A DNA stretch of 64,000 nucleotides from assembly GCF_019613795.1 (NCBI RefSeq), contig NZ_CP080429.1, positions 1,021,501 to 1,085,500 of the forward strand, given 5' to 3'. The DNA comes from Flavobacterium litorale. GTDB taxonomy: Bacteria; Bacteroidota; Bacteroidia; Flavobacteriales; Flavobacteriaceae. Positions 54,111 through 64,000 of the stretch are shown in pieces. The stretch's first letter is position 1, and each line of letters starts with the position of its first letter. The position numbers and the translations under genes were made by a program. Below the pieces are notes generated by a model. The model was not told the DNA's origin, made no database searches, and saw only the letters and a list, made by a program, of their open reading frames with translations.

Positions 54111-55058
54111 CTACTCTACAACACTTTGTAAGTTTTTTAGCATGTCGGTGGTCATATCATTCAAATCATATTTGTGTTTCCAATTCCAATCGTTACGGGC
54201 ATGGCTATCATCTATATTCTTTGGCCAGCTATCGGCAATTTTCTGTCTAAAATCAGGTACATAATCTATTGTAAAATCAGGGATATGCGCTTTAATCGCT
54301 TCGGCAATTTCTTTAGGTGTAAAATCCATAGCCGATAGGTTGTACGACGAACGTATTTTTATATTCTCTGTAGGTGCTTGCATAATGGCTATGGTAGCAC
54401 GTACAGCATCGTCCATATACATCATGGGCAGTCGTGTGTCTTCTGATAGGAAAGAAGTATATTTACCCTTACTAAGTGCCTCGTGGTATATGGCAACAGC
54501 ATAATCGGTAGTACCACCGCCTGGCATGGCAGACCAACTTATAAGCCCTGGGTAACGTATGCTACGCACATCTACACCATGTACTTTATTATAATATTCG
54601 CACCATCTTTCGCCTGCCTGTTTAGAGATACCGTATACTGTAGAGGGCTCCATTACGGTATACTGTGGTGTATCCTCTTTAGGTGTAGTAGGACCAAAAA
54701 CCGCAATGCTGGATGGCCAAAATATTTTCTTGATTTTTCCTTCCTTAGCTAGGTTAAGAACATGGAAAAGCGAATTCATATTTAAATCCCACGCAAAAGC
54801 AGGATTTTTCTCGGCAGTGGCCGATAGTAGTGCTGCCATGAGGTATACCTCAGTAACACCATATTTATCTATAATACTTTCTATTTGATTACGATTTAAG
54901 GCATCAACTACCTCAAAAGGACCCGATGATACAAACGCTGCATTGCCCTCTCTAACGTCAGATGCAATAACATTGTCTTTACCATACAGGTTTCGCAGTT
55001 TCTGGGTTAGCTCCGTACCTATTTGGCCACAGGCTCCAATAATCAAAATAGTACTCAT
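54111..55058 (-). CDS. tdh: NAD-dependent L-threonine 3-dehydrogenase (SDR type)
   Basis: A 315-residue short-chain (epimerase-type) dehydrogenase. The Rossmann start is ILIIGACGQIGTEL, followed by VTEVYLMAALLSA, WPSSIAVFGP (Ser/Thr of the triad) and TVYGISKQAGERW (YxxxK). This set, together with SIRYPGLISWSAMPGGGTTDYAV, matches the NAD-dependent threonine dehydrogenases of Flavobacterium frigidimaris type, which convert L-threonine to 2-amino-3-ketobutyrate. ATG 55058 is preferred over one seven codons upstream, because a TATATTTG box (minus strand, 55079-55086) overlaps the longer start. It is transcribed leftward. Confidence 0.9.
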   Translation of the reverse strand: MSTILIIGACGQIGTELTQKLRNLYGKDNVIASDVREGNAAFVSSGPFEVVDALNRNQIESIIDKYGVTEVYLMAALLSATAEKNPAFAWDLNMNSLFHVLNLAKEGKIKKIFWPSSIAVFGPTTPKEDTPQYTVMEPSTVYGISKQAGERWCEYYNKVHGVDVRSIRYPGLISWSAMPGGGTTDYAVAIYHEALSKGKYTSFLSEDTRLPMMYMDDAVRATIAIMQAPTENIKIRSSYNLSAMDFTPKEIAEAIKAHIPDFTIDYVPDFRQKIADSWPKNIDDSHARNDWNWKHKYDLNDMTTDMLKNLQSVVE

Positions 55059-55291
55059 AGTTGTGTTGTTTAATTGCACAAATATACTATTTTCAGATTA
55101 CGAAATATGTGATTTATTGCCTTGCTCGTAACAAAACGTTGCCGTATTGTGATTTTTAGTTTAATATGACTGCTATATTCTTAAAATGGTTTGCTGCTTA
55201 CTGCTTGGTAACGAGTGCCTTTTTAGATTTTAAATTTTAATAAACAACACATTGGTCTAACATTTGTAAATTTGTACTCCAATACAGCATT

Positions 55292-55945
55292 ATGAGATAT
55301 ACCTTATTTATACTAACCGCTTTTTTGAGCCTTGCTTTAGCATCGTGTGCAGATGATAACGAAAAGCGCCTTGCTGAAGCTCTTGAAGCAGAGCAGCGTA
55401 ACGACTCTATACTAAAAGTAATAAGCAGTAACTGGCAGTTTGACGTGCCAGAACCCACCAAAAAAGTAAAAGAGCGTACTAGTGATTGGAACGAGTGGAA
55501 GCAGTTTAGAGCGGAGTTGGACCAAAAACCTACGGGTATATTAACAGCTTACCAACAAAAAACCGAAAAGCTTATTAAAGAAATTGGTGACCTAAAAACA
55601 AGTATTCCACCATTTTTTAATGAACCTGAAGTACGTAGCCGTATTGCGGTGCTGGATACCAAAACAAAATCGTTATATACCTACATTACCCTAAATGCCG
55701 TACAATGCGATAAGGTAATCCCTTTAATAGATGAAATAGCCCACGAAACAGCAGCCATACAAGCACAATTGGATGAGTTAATTAGAATAAGCGAAATTCC
55801 TACCGAGATAGGCGAAGCACAAATGTTACGTGCCCGTGATACTTTGCGTATGGCAAACCCCGAAACAGCCCCGCAACCCTCTATATTGCCACCCAAAGCG
55901 GTAGATTTAAAACCCAATACCAACATGCCTACAGGCAATAGGTAA
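55292..55945 (+). CDS. lipoprotein of unknown function upstream of mfd
   Basis: A 217-residue lipoprotein (signal LSLALASC, lipidated Cys19). The mature part is helical, with AEALEAEQRNDSILKVIS at the start, a TSDWNEWKQFRAEL stretch and a proline-rich tail (PQPSILPPKAVDL). I do not recognise a family beyond conserved flavobacterial lipoproteins. It lies 35 bases before mfd in the same direction and may be co-transcribed. No function is proposed. Confidence 0.75.
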   Translation: MRYTLFILTAFLSLALASCADDNEKRLAEALEAEQRNDSILKVISSNWQFDVPEPTKKVKERTSDWNEWKQFRAELDQKPTGILTAYQQKTEKLIKEIGDLKTSIPPFFNEPEVRSRIAVLDTKTKSLYTYITLNAVQCDKVIPLIDEIAHETAAIQAQLDELIRISEIPTEIGEAQMLRARDTLRMANPETAPQPSILPPKAVDLKPNTNMPTGNR

Positions 55946-55980
55946 CCTTTTAAGAATAACGATAAATCTGAAACTGAAAA

Positions 55981-58900
55981 TTGAAACCCGAAATAACAGC
56001 GTTATACCAAAAGTCGGCAAAAATACACCAAATTGCTACGGCACTGCAGCAACGCGAAAATAAACTCCATATAAAAGGGCTACTAGGCTCATCGTTATCC
56101 TTTACCATACACCCGTTATTTGAGGCAGGGCAACACCCCTTTTTATTGGTTTTTACCGATAAAGAAGAAGCGGCCTATTACCTAAACGATTTAGAGAAAC
56201 TAGTAGGCGAAGATGATGTATTGTTTTATCCAGGCTCGTACCGCCGCCCCTACCAAATAGAGGAAACCGATAATGCCAATGTATTGCTCCGCGCAGAAGT
56301 GCTAAACCGTATAAATTCGCGCAGAAAACCTGCCATAATAGTATCGTATGCCGAAGCATTGTTTGAAAAAGTAGTAACCCGTAAAGATTTAGAGAAAAAC
56401 ACCCTAAAGGTAGCTACGGGCGACCAAATAAGCATCGATTTTATTAATGAGGTATTATTTGAGTACGAATTCCGTCGTGTTGATTTTGTAACCGAACCTG
56501 GCGAATTTTCGGTACGGGGTGGTATTGTAGATGTTTTCTCGTTTAGCAACGATAATCCCTACCGCATTGAGTTTTTCGGTAACGAAGTAGATAGCATCCG
56601 TACGTTTGATGTAGAAACACAGTTATCGCTCCAAATCAATAAAAAAATATCGGTTATCCCGAATGTCGAAAATAAATTCATGCAAGAAAGCAGGCAGAGC
56701 TTTTTGGACTACATTAACGAAAAAACCGTTCTTTTTCTTCAGAATACCGAAGCCATGCTTGGGCAACTGGATGTGCTGTTTGATAAAGCAGGCGAAGCCT
56801 TTACAAAATTATCCGAAGATATAAAACATGCTACCCCCGAGGAGTTATTCCTAAACCAAGCCTCTTTTCTCAAAAAAGCACAAGATTTTACCGTAGTAGA
56901 GTTGGCTACCAAACCCGTATTCAAATCCGATGCATCGTTTGAATTCCATATACAACCCCAACCCTCGTTTAACAAACAGTTCGATTTACTGCTTACCAAC
57001 CTAAACGAAAATCACGAAAACGGCTTTAAAAACTATATTTTTTGTGCTAATGAGGCACAAGCAGCACGTTTTCATGATATTTTTGAAAGCATAGATGCCG
57101 AAAATCATGAAGATATTCGGAAACAATATAAAACCATTGTGTTCCCGATATACGAAGGGTTTATTGATGCCGAAAACCAAATTGCCTGTTATACCGATCA
57201 TCAAATTTTTGAGCGTTACCACCGCTTTAATGTAAAAAATGGCTACTCCAAAAAGCAAACCATTACGTTAAAAGAGTTAAGCTCCTTATCGGTGGGCGAT
57301 TATGTAACGCATATTGACCATGGTATTGGTAAGTTTGGCGGACTCCAAAAAATAGAGGTAGACGGCAAAAAACAAGAAGCAATAAAACTGGTATACGCCG
57401 ATAACGATATTGTGTATGTAAGCATCCACTCGCTGCATAAAATAGCCAAATACAATGGTAAAGACGGCGCACCACCCAAAATATATAAACTAGGGAGTAG
57501 TGCTTGGAAAACCTTAAAACAAAAAACCAAAACACGGGTTAAAAACATAGCCTTTAACCTTATAAAGCTATATGCCCAACGCAGGCTTGATAAAGGTTAC
57601 CAATATGCCCCAGACAGTTATATGCAGGCAGAATTAGAATCGTCGTTTATATACGAAGATACGCCCGACCAAGTTACGGCTACCCGCGATGTAAAAGCCG
57701 ATATGGAGAGCGAACGCCCTATGGATAGGCTGGTGTGTGGCGATGTAGGTTTTGGTAAAACCGAAGTAGCCATTAGAGCAGCCTTTAAAGCTGTAGATAA
57801 CGGCAAGCAGGTAGCCATTTTGGTACCTACCACCATACTCGCGTTTCAGCATTACAAAACCTTTAGCGAAAGGCTAAAGGATATGCCCGTAACTATTGGG
57901 TATATTAACCGTTTCCGTACAGCAAAACAAAAATCGCAAACCTTAAAAGACCTTGCCGAAGGCAAACTGGATATTATTATTGGTACACACCAACTTACCA
58001 ATAAAAATGTGGTATTTAAAGATTTAGGTTTGCTGATAGTAGATGAGGAACAAAAATTTGGCGTAAACGTAAAGGATAAATTAAAAACTATTGCCAAAAA
58101 CGTAGATACACTTACATTAACGGCAACCCCCATACCCCGAACACTACAATTCTCGTTAATGGCAGCACGTGATTTATCTGTTATTACTACGCCACCACCC
58201 AACCGTTATCCTATAGAAACGCATGTAGTAGGCTTTAATGAAGAAACCATTCGGGAGGCTATTACTTACGAAATTCAGCGTGGCGGACAAGTATTCTTTG
58301 TCAATAACCGTATCGAAAATATTAAAGAAGTAGCAGGAATGATTCAGCGTTTGGTACCTGGTGCTAAAGTAGGCGTAGGGCACGGACAAATGGAGGGTAA
58401 AAAACTAGAAGAATTAATGCTTGCCTTTATGGATGGCGAGTTTGATGTACTGGTAGCGACCACAATAATTGAAAGCGGGCTTGATGTACCGAATGCCAAC
58501 ACGATTTTTATTAATAATGCGAATAACTTCGGATTATCCGACCTGCACCAAATGCGCGGTAGGGTAGGGCGTAGCAACAAAAAAGCATTCTGTTATTTTA
58601 TTACACCACCCTACAGTGCCATGACTGAAGATGCCCGCAAACGCATACAAGCACTAGAGCAATTTAGCGAATTGGGTAGTGGCTTTAACATTGCAATGAA
58701 AGACCTTGAAATTCGTGGTGCGGGCGATTTACTCGGTGGTGAGCAAAGTGGATTTATAAATGAGATAGGTTTTGATACCTACCAAAAAATAATGAATGAA
58801 GCTATTGAGGAGCTAAAAGAAAACGAGTTTAAAGACTTATACGAAGATGCCGAGCAACCCGCACAGAAAGAGTACGTAAAGGAAATACAAATTGATACTG

Positions 58901-59340
58901 ATTTTGAGCTGCTATTCCCTGACGATTATATTAATAACATTACCGAAAGGCTAAACTTGTATAACGAGTTAAGTGCCATTAAAACCGAAGAGGCTTTACA
59001 ACAGTTTGAACAAAAACTTACCGACCGTTTTGGACCTTTACCGCAACAAGCAAAGGCTTTGCTGATTAGCATGCGCATAAAATGGCTGGCTACCAAAATG
59101 GGTATCGAAAAACTGATACTAAAACAAGGTAAAATGATAGGTTATTTTGTAGGCGACCAACAATCGGATTATTACCAATCGGAAAATTTCCGTAAGGTAT
59201 TACAGTTTGTGCAAGAGCAGCCTGCCCTTAGCCGTATGAAAGAGAAACAAACCAAAAACGGGCTGCGCTTATTGCTAACTTTCGATAATGTAAAAACATT
59301 ACCTAAAGCATTACAACTTTTGGAAAAAGTATTTGAATAG
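55981..59340 (+). CDS. mfd: transcription-repair coupling factor
   Basis: A 1119-residue SF2 translocase that removes stalled RNA polymerase and recruits UvrA. The N-terminal UvrB-like module (about 15-330) has FYPGSYRRPYQIEETDNAN; the RNA-polymerase-interacting domain is near 435-520 (LSVGDYVTHIDHGIGKFGG); the helicase core has GDVGFGKTEVA (Walker A), LLIVDEEQKFGV (DEEQ) and GRVGRSNKKAF; a TRCF C-terminal domain ends it (about 940-1110). The start is TTG at 55981, the only candidate close to the expected N-terminus; no upstream ATG is in frame. Full length for flavobacterial Mfd. Confidence 0.96.
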   Translation: MKPEITALYQKSAKIHQIATALQQRENKLHIKGLLGSSLSFTIHPLFEAGQHPFLLVFTDKEEAAYYLNDLEKLVGEDDVLFYPGSYRRPYQIEETDNANVLLRAEVLNRINSRRKPAIIVSYAEALFEKVVTRKDLEKNTLKVATGDQISIDFINEVLFEYEFRRVDFVTEPGEFSVRGGIVDVFSFSNDNPYRIEFFGNEVDSIRTFDVETQLSLQINKKISVIPNVENKFMQESRQSFLDYINEKTVLFLQNTEAMLGQLDVLFDKAGEAFTKLSEDIKHATPEELFLNQASFLKKAQDFTVVELATKPVFKSDASFEFHIQPQPSFNKQFDLLLTNLNENHENGFKNYIFCANEAQAARFHDIFESIDAENHEDIRKQYKTIVFPIYEGFIDAENQIACYTDHQIFERYHRFNVKNGYSKKQTITLKELSSLSVGDYVTHIDHGIGKFGGLQKIEVDGKKQEAIKLVYADNDIVYVSIHSLHKIAKYNGKDGAPPKIYKLGSSAWKTLKQKTKTRVKNIAFNLIKLYAQRRLDKGYQYAPDSYMQAELESSFIYEDTPDQVTATRDVKADMESERPMDRLVCGDVGFGKTEVAIRAAFKAVDNGKQVAILVPTTILAFQHYKTFSERLKDMPVTIGYINRFRTAKQKSQTLKDLAEGKLDIIIGTHQLTNKNVVFKDLGLLIVDEEQKFGVNVKDKLKTIAKNVDTLTLTATPIPRTLQFSLMAARDLSVITTPPPNRYPIETHVVGFNEETIREAITYEIQRGGQVFFVNNRIENIKEVAGMIQRLVPGAKVGVGHGQMEGKKLEELMLAFMDGEFDVLVATTIIESGLDVPNANTIFINNANNFGLSDLHQMRGRVGRSNKKAFCYFITPPYSAMTEDARKRIQALEQFSELGSGFNIAMKDLEIRGAGDLLGGEQSGFINEIGFDTYQKIMNEAIEELKENEFKDLYEDAEQPAQKEYVKEIQIDTDFELLFPDDYINNITERLNLYNELSAIKTEEALQQFEQKLTDRFGPLPQQAKALLISMRIKWLATKMGIEKLILKQGKMIGYFVGDQQSDYYQSENFRKVLQFVQEQPALSRMKEKQTKNGLRLLLTFDNVKTLPKALQLLEKVFE

Positions 59341-59370
59341 AAGTTCTGAATAGAGAATATGGGTTTGAGT

Positions 59371-59406
59371 AATAAAAAAGCACTGAGAAATCAGTGCTTT
59401 TTTATT
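59371..59406. terminator. bidirectional terminator between mfd and the ACT-like gene
   Basis: AAAAAAGCACTGA pairs perfectly with its complement around a GAAA tetraloop (arms 59371-59386 and 59391-59406). It has A- and T-flanks, so it works both ways. The stop codon of the leftward gene overlaps its right edge. Confidence 0.9.
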
Positions 59407-60064
59407 ATAAATTTTTAAGGTCTTTTATTACTTTAAAGGCAACATCAACCTCTTCTTCACTTACCAGTATTGTAAACTCGTACGATGTAGAGATAACTTC
59501 GTTTATAATAATGCCTTCCCAAGCTAACCTCTGGAAGATGTAATAATATACTCCAGGAGTAGAGATATTATCTTTAGGTAATCGTATTGTAATAGAGGCT
59601 AAATTATCTACGCGCTCTACCATTTTTTCTTCTGCAAACAGGCGTTCTACAAGGTCGTTTACCGACGAACTAACTACAATATTGGTTTCGTTTACGCCAC
59701 GCGATGAGGTGTAAAATACTTCGGGATTAGTGGTAATACTATTAATGAGTTCTACGTGTTTATCCAACATGGTATCGGATACTGCAAAAGTATAGTCCGT
59801 TAAAGATGAGCGTACCGTAATTTCTCCTATGGATTTTAATACTTTAACAATTTTATGGTTAAGTCGGAAATCAAGATCTTCTGATAGTCGTTTGAGCGAC
59901 ATGACTACGGCACCTTGTTTTATATCTTTTCCTAACTCCAACTCTAGCTCAGGCATCATGGTTCGGGCAAGAGAGGTAAGGTTTATAATGCCTTGCGATA
60001 GTGCGCTCAGCAAAAATGGTTTTGTCTTTATGTAGTGCTCTACTACAGAAGATATTGTTTTCAT
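59405..60064 (-). CDS. ACT-like domain protein (often labelled aspartate kinase)
   Basis: A 219-residue cytosolic protein with no kinase domain. An N-terminal helix-turn-helix-like region (IKTKPFLLSALSQGIINLTSLARTMMPEL) leads to two ACT-like beta-alpha repeats (about 80-150 and 150-219; LASITIRLPKDNISTPGVYYYIFQRLAWEGIIINEVISTSYE). Homologues are often annotated aspartate kinase, but the catalytic part is absent, so a small-molecule-sensing regulator is a better reading. Single gene with a TATATTTG box at 60104-60111 on the minus strand. The substrate or target is unknown. Confidence 0.75.
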   Translation of the reverse strand: MKTISSVVEHYIKTKPFLLSALSQGIINLTSLARTMMPELELELGKDIKQGAVVMSLKRLSEDLDFRLNHKIVKVLKSIGEITVRSSLTDYTFAVSDTMLDKHVELINSITTNPEVFYTSSRGVNETNIVVSSSVNDLVERLFAEEKMVERVDNLASITIRLPKDNISTPGVYYYIFQRLAWEGIIINEVISTSYEFTILVSEEEVDVAFKVIKDLKNL

Positions 60065-60103
60065 AGGGTAAAGGGTTGTAGTTGTAGTTGTTATTTAGTG
60101 AAA

Positions 60104-60111
60104 CAAATATA
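60104..60111 (-). promoter_or_regulatory. -7 element of the ACT-like gene
   Basis: TATATTTG on the minus strand, 39 bases upstream of ATG 60064. No TTG at the normal distance. The rest of 60065-60361 is AT-rich with no further feature that I can identify. Confidence 0.45.
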
Positions 60112-60361
60112 CAAAGTAAAACATTCTGTTAAATATTTAACAAACTAAAAATTACAAAAATGATTTTTATTTCACATCAAACACATTACTTGTTTAATAT
60201 GTATTGCTAAGTTTTGTCCTAAAAATGTAATTTTTTGTAACTATTAGCTCATTTTTAGAGGTTTAAGTTGTTTTGTAGTATGGTTTTATCTTTTTTGTTA
60301 AACATTACACAACTACAATTTTTTTGAAGTTTTTATACTTTTTTGGTTCTTTTTGTTTAAC

Positions 60362-60721
60362 CTAAAAGTGAAAAAAAGCATCTTCCAGATGTTCTATTTC
60401 AAACGTTTTCGCTTTTTTGTGTATGGCAATAATATCAAAACGCGTTGTTACATCTAAATCGTTCTGTAATATGTATTCGTTTACGGCTTTTACTAGTAAT
60501 TGTATTTTTTTGGGTTTTACAAAATCCTGTGGTAAACCAAAATCGGTACTGGATCGGGTTTTTACCTCCACAATAGCCAATATACCATCTTTTTGGGCAA
60601 TAATGTCAATTTCGGCTTTCTGGAAAATCCAGTTGGTTTCCAGTATAGTATATTCCTTTTTTTGCAAGTATTCTACCGCTAATGCCTCACCTAGTTTACC
60701 CAGCTCGTTATGCTCTGCCAT
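60362..60721 (-). CDS. YraN family (UPF0102) nuclease-like protein
   Basis: A 119-residue protein with the PD-(D/E)xK-like UPF0102 fold: LGKLGEALAVEYLQKKEYTILETNW, AEIDIIAQKDGILAIVEVKTRSS (Asp, then the Glu-x-Lys pair) and a final FDIIAIHKKAKTFEIEHLEDAF. It resembles Holliday-junction resolvase-type nucleases; the cellular role is not settled. Its ATG shares one base with the TAA of the LD-carboxypeptidase gene (TAATG), a translational coupling signal. The ORF is full length for the family. Confidence 0.92.
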   Translation of the reverse strand: MAEHNELGKLGEALAVEYLQKKEYTILETNWIFQKAEIDIIAQKDGILAIVEVKTRSSTDFGLPQDFVKPKKIQLLVKAVNEYILQNDLDVTTRFDIIAIHKKAKTFEIEHLEDAFFHF

Positions 60722-61620
60722 TACTCAAAAATTACTGTTGTTCCTTTGGTAGTTACATCAAGGGTTATTTTGTGTCCTAAAATTAGTGTTCGGTTATCGG
60801 GTAAGTGTCCCGCAGGAAAATTAAAACACATCGGGATGTTATACTCCTTAGTAATATCTCTTATAATTTCTAAAGCATCATGTCCCCACGGTATGGCGTT
60901 ATCGTTCATATCCGTCATACCACCTATTATAATACCCTTTACGTTATTAAAATAACCATTGCGTTTTACGTTCATCAACATACGATCAATATGATACAAA
61001 TATTCATCAAGGTCCTCTACAAAAAGTATTTTATTAGTATAATTTATCTCAGAGCGTGAACCTATTATGCTGTATAGTACCGATAAGTTACCGCCTACCA
61101 ATACACCATTTGTTTTCCCTTGCTTATTAAAAGGGTGAGGAGCTATGCTATAGCTCATTTTTTTACCAAACAAAGCTCCTTTTAAGCTTGCTATAGCTTT
61201 GGGTGTACTGCTTGGCATTGTAGAGCACATAATGGCATGTAGTGTAGCAATACCCATAGCATTAATATGGCTGTGTAGCACGGTAACATCGCTAAAACCA
61301 ATAATCCATTTTGGGTTTTTCTTAAACGGAGTAAAATCAACAAGTTCTACCATGCGTACCGTACCGTAGCCCCCTTTGGCGCACCAAACCGCTTTTATAG
61401 TAGGGTTATCTATCATAGTCTGGAAATCAGACGCACGCTCTTCGTCAGTTCCCGCTAGTTGGTTATTATTATCTCGTCCTATGGTATTCCCTATAATTAC
61501 AGTAAGCCCCCATTCCTCTAGCAACGCTATACTAGGTTGTAACGTTTCAAGGTCTATTTTTCGGGCTGTAGCTACTATGGCTACAGTATCGCCTTTTTGT
61601 AAATAGGGTGGTATTTTCAT
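60721..61620 (-). CDS. LD-carboxypeptidase (S66 family)
   Basis: A 299-residue muropeptide L,D-carboxypeptidase (LdcA-like) that trims tetrapeptides to tripeptides during peptidoglycan recycling. S66 hallmarks are visible: VAIVATARKI, AKGGYGTVRM, WIIGFSDVTVLH (nucleophile Ser in GFSD), VGGNLSVL, LFVEDLDEYLYHIDRM (Glu) and NFPAGHLPDNRT (His of the triad). The gene is cytosolic in type, with no signal peptide, as expected for LdcA. It is coupled to yraN downstream by a TAATG overlap. Confidence 0.93.
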   Translation of the reverse strand: MKIPPYLQKGDTVAIVATARKIDLETLQPSIALLEEWGLTVIIGNTIGRDNNNQLAGTDEERASDFQTMIDNPTIKAVWCAKGGYGTVRMVELVDFTPFKKNPKWIIGFSDVTVLHSHINAMGIATLHAIMCSTMPSSTPKAIASLKGALFGKKMSYSIAPHPFNKQGKTNGVLVGGNLSVLYSIIGSRSEINYTNKILFVEDLDEYLYHIDRMLMNVKRNGYFNNVKGIIIGGMTDMNDNAIPWGHDALEIIRDITKEYNIPMCFNFPAGHLPDNRTLILGHKITLDVTTKGTTVIFE

Positions 61621-61727
61621 AATGCTTTATGCTATAGTAACAAACTTAACTAAAAAAGAGATAATTGCAATTGGCAAATGTGTGCAAACTTTATAACATT
61701 CAACTTTACGACTTTGCAACTATATTG

Positions 61728-61735
61728 TACATTTG
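61728..61735 (+). promoter_or_regulatory. -7 element of metG
   Basis: TACATTTG (TAnnTTTG), 21 bases before ATG 61757. It overlaps the TTG at 61733 from which a longer frame opens, arguing against that longer start. No TTG element is at the expected spacing. Confidence 0.45.
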
Positions 61736-61756
61736 TGCTTAAACCAAATTTTACCG

Positions 61757-63889
61757 ATGATACAGAACCCAAAACGATATACCATTACGGCGGCATTGCC
61801 GTACACTAACGGACCCATACATATAGGGCACCTTGCAGGGGTGTATGTTCCTGCCGATATTTATGCCCGCTTTTTACGATTGCAAGGTAAGGATGTAGCG
61901 TTTATCTGCGGAAGCGATGAGCATGGTGCCGCGATACCTATGAAAGCGAAAAAAGAAGGTAGTACACCGCAGGAGGTTATTGATAAGTATAACGGTATAA
62001 TTAAACAATCGTTTGAAGATTTCGGAATATCGTTTGATAATTACTCGCGTACTTCCTCAAAAATACATCACGATACAGCATCAGCATTTTTTAAGAAGAT
62101 GTATGATGATGGTAAGTTTATTGAAGAAGTAACAGAACAATTGTATGATGAGCAAGCCAATCAGTTTCTTGCTGATCGTTTTGTAATGGGTACCTGTCCA
62201 AATTGTGGTAACGAAGAGGCGTATGGCGACCAATGCGAGAAATGTGGATCATCATTAAATGCTACCGATTTAATTAACCCAAAATCTACCATTACAGGTT
62301 CTAAACCCATAACAAAAAGCACCAAGCATTGGTTTTTACCTTTAAACGAGTACGATACCTTTTTACGTGAGTGGATACTAGGAGAACATAAAAAAGACTG
62401 GAAGCCTAACGTTTTAGGTCAGGTAAAATCGTGGTTGGACGATGGGTTGAAACCTCGTGCTGTAACCCGCGACCTCGATTGGGGTATTCCTGTACCTGTA
62501 GCGGGTGCAGATGGTAAAGTGCTTTATGTTTGGTTTGATGCACCGCTTGGGTATATATCGTCTACCAAAGAGTGGGCTGAGCGTGAAGGTAAAGATTGGG
62601 AATCCTACTGGAAAAGCGATGATACTAAATTGGTACACTTTATTGGGAAGGATAATATAGTATTTCACTGCATTATATTTCCAGCCATGCTAAAAGCAGA
62701 AGGCTCTTATATCTTACCCGATAACGTACCTGCCAATGAGTTTTTAAACCTGGAAGGCAAAAAATTATCAACATCTAAAAACTGGGCAGTTTGGCTGCAC
62801 GAATATTTAGAGGATTTTCCAGAAAAGCAAGATGTATTGCGTTACACATTAACATCGAACGCACCAGAAACAAAAGACAACGATTTTACTTGGAAAGATT
62901 TTCAGGCACGTAATAACAATGAGCTTGTTGCCATATTTGGCAATTTTATTAATAGGGTAGTAGTACTTACTAACAAGTATTACGATGGCATTATACCAGC
63001 ACCCAATACTTATACCGAAGTTGACGAGGCTACACTTGCCGAAATGAAAGCCTATCCTGCGGTTATAGCAAACAGCATAGAGCGTTACCGTTTTAGAGAA
63101 GCGCTTACGGAGTTGATGAACTTAGCCCGATTGGGGAATAAATACTTAGCCGACGAAGAGCCTTGGAAAGTAATTAAACAAGACCCTGAGCGTGTACAAA
63201 CCCAAATGTATGTAGCCCTACAAATAGCAACCGCTTTGGCAGTACTTAGTGAGCCATTTTTACCCTTTACAGCAAACAAGCTAAAAAACATACTTAAACT
63301 GGACGAACGCCCTGAGCCTATTATAACTATGGGTATTGTAGACGAAACATTAAGTGTTAACGATGCTATTCGTGCGCATGTTACCCGTTGGGAAGATGTG
63401 GGTACCACTACCGATTTAATCCCGTCGGGGCATCATATAGGCGCAGCGGAGTTGCTTTTTGCAAAAATTGAAGATGAGGAAATACAAAAGCAAATAGATA
63501 AATTAGAGGCTACAAAAACGGCTAATGCTGCCGAAAACAAGAAAGCTGAACCACAAAAAGAACTAATCACTTTTGAGGATTTCGCTAAAATGGATATCCG
63601 AACAGGTACCATATTGGAGGCAGAAAAAATGCCCAAAGCCAATAAATTATTAATACTTAAAGTAGATACGGGTATTGATGTTCGAACTATAGTAAGCGGT
63701 ATTGCAGCACATTTTAAACCCGAGGCTATAATAGGAAAACGTGTTACCGTATTGGTTAACTTGGCTCCACGTAAATTACGCGGTGTAGAAAGCCAAGGGA
63801 TGATATTAATGACAGAGGATAAACAAGGAAAACTAGTATTTGTAAACCCTGATACTGATGGCGTAGCTAATGGCGAAATGATAAGCTAA
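61757..63889 (+). CDS. metG: methionine--tRNA ligase with C-terminal tRNA-binding domain
   Basis: A 710-residue class I synthetase. The N-terminus has [16 protein letters not shown] with HIGH at residues 22-25; a zinc knuckle [18 protein letters not shown] follows; and the KMSKS loop reads [11 protein letters not shown]. The anticodon-binding helical domain covers about 380-560, and a C-terminal Trbp111-like OB domain (about 605-710, [40 protein letters not shown]) helps bind tRNA. A longer frame from TTG 61733 is rejected in favour of [11 protein letters not shown]. Full-length form typical of Bacteroidetes. Confidence 0.97.
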   Translation: MIQNPKRYTITAALPYTNGPIHIGHLAGVYVPADIYARFLRLQGKDVAFICGSDEHGAAIPMKAKKEGSTPQEVIDKYNGIIKQSFEDFGISFDNYSRTSSKIHHDTASAFFKKMYDDGKFIEEVTEQLYDEQANQFLADRFVMGTCPNCGNEEAYGDQCEKCGSSLNATDLINPKSTITGSKPITKSTKHWFLPLNEYDTFLREWILGEHKKDWKPNVLGQVKSWLDDGLKPRAVTRDLDWGIPVPVAGADGKVLYVWFDAPLGYISSTKEWAEREGKDWESYWKSDDTKLVHFIGKDNIVFHCIIFPAMLKAEGSYILPDNVPANEFLNLEGKKLSTSKNWAVWLHEYLEDFPEKQDVLRYTLTSNAPETKDNDFTWKDFQARNNNELVAIFGNFINRVVVLTNKYYDGIIPAPNTYTEVDEATLAEMKAYPAVIANSIERYRFREALTELMNLARLGNKYLADEEPWKVIKQDPERVQTQMYVALQIATALAVLSEPFLPFTANKLKNILKLDERPEPIITMGIVDETLSVNDAIRAHVTRWEDVGTTTDLIPSGHHIGAAELLFAKIEDEEIQKQIDKLEATKTANAAENKKAEPQKELITFEDFAKMDIRTGTILEAEKMPKANKLLILKVDTGIDVRTIVSGIAAHFKPEAIIGKRVTVLVNLAPRKLRGVESQGMILMTEDKQGKLVFVNPDTDGVANGEMIS

Positions 63890-64000
63890 ACAACAATACA
63901 ATAATAACCATTGTAAACTTTGCCATTACAAGTGAGCGTATTAGTAGCAGCCATGTTGCTGTGCTATAATTAGCCCATTTGTAGTGGTAATTTTTTATAC
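63890..64000. other. 3' end of the window, no gene
   Basis: 111 bases after metG to the window edge. AT-rich, with TAAACTTTG near 63914, one base longer than the TAnnTTTG spacing. No ORF or terminator hairpin is clear here; a new gene may start beyond the edge. Confidence 0.3.

Noticed and set aside
55059..55079. Longer start for the threonine dehydrogenase
   Set aside because: A TATATTTG promoter box overlaps that start codon, and MSTILIIGACG is the usual N-terminus of this fold.

Overview
The window is a chromosomal segment of a member of the Bacteroidetes, almost certainly a Flavobacteriaceae close to Flavobacterium. The evidence is the AT-rich sequence, the Bacteroidetes promoter signature (TTG about 17-22 bases upstream of TAnnTTTG) in front of many genes, two secreted enzymes with type IX secretion C-terminal tails, family-specific proteins (DUF4270, DUF4286, DUF4856, imelysin, an SDR-type threonine dehydrogenase, an OlsF-like fused acyltransferase), and a short AtpC. 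Most of it is housekeeping sequence. No integrase, transposase, phage gene or CRISPR array is visible.

Layout. 1-3.5 kb: a partial DUF2007 protein, an AI-2E family permease, bioF, and a DUF2975/XRE pair. 3.5-5.4 kb: atpD-atpC. 5.6-8.1 kb: a lone SIR2-TPR gene with eight nearly identical 132-bp repeats, the clearest accessory gene and a defence candidate. 8.2-12.4 kb: a half-size glycogen synthase, a DUF4270 lipoprotein and glmS in one operon. 12.5-17.3 kb: panC, panD, a flippase-like membrane protein, an esterase-fold protein lacking its serine, and radA. 17.5-25 kb: envelope and secreted proteins, xth, the OlsF-like enzyme, and a DUF805 gene with a LacI-type operator. 25-33 kb: a leftward block of serS, TPR, DUF4286, rsmA, mgtE and a dehydrogenase-VOC fusion. 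33-38 kb: M1 peptidase, aldo/keto reductase, rseP and tRNA-Asn. 38.3-44.6 kb: a DUF4856-imelysin-HTTM-TonB receptor cassette, probably for iron. 44.6-45.5 kb: a gene desert with a pseudogene scrap, two tandem paralogous structured RNAs and a third possible RNA. 45.5-54 kb: transporters, DinB, a GT9 enzyme, a convergent response regulator/sensor kinase pair and another RNA-like unit. 54-64 kb: tdh, mfd, an ACT-like protein, an LD-carboxypeptidase/YraN pair and metG.

The most novel signals are (1) the tandem RNA pair at 44.84-45.28 kb, whose three helices are kept in both copies by wobble-compatible changes; (2) the SIR2-TPR gene, which contains a perfect 397-bp internal direct repeat; (3) an orphan promoter-hairpin-hairpin-terminator unit at 53.80-54.09 kb next to a perfect 24-bp palindrome; and (4) the HTTM-linked imelysin cassette, with an intrinsic terminator ending 3 bases before the HTTM start codon. 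All functional statements come from motif recognition by eye. No database search was run.
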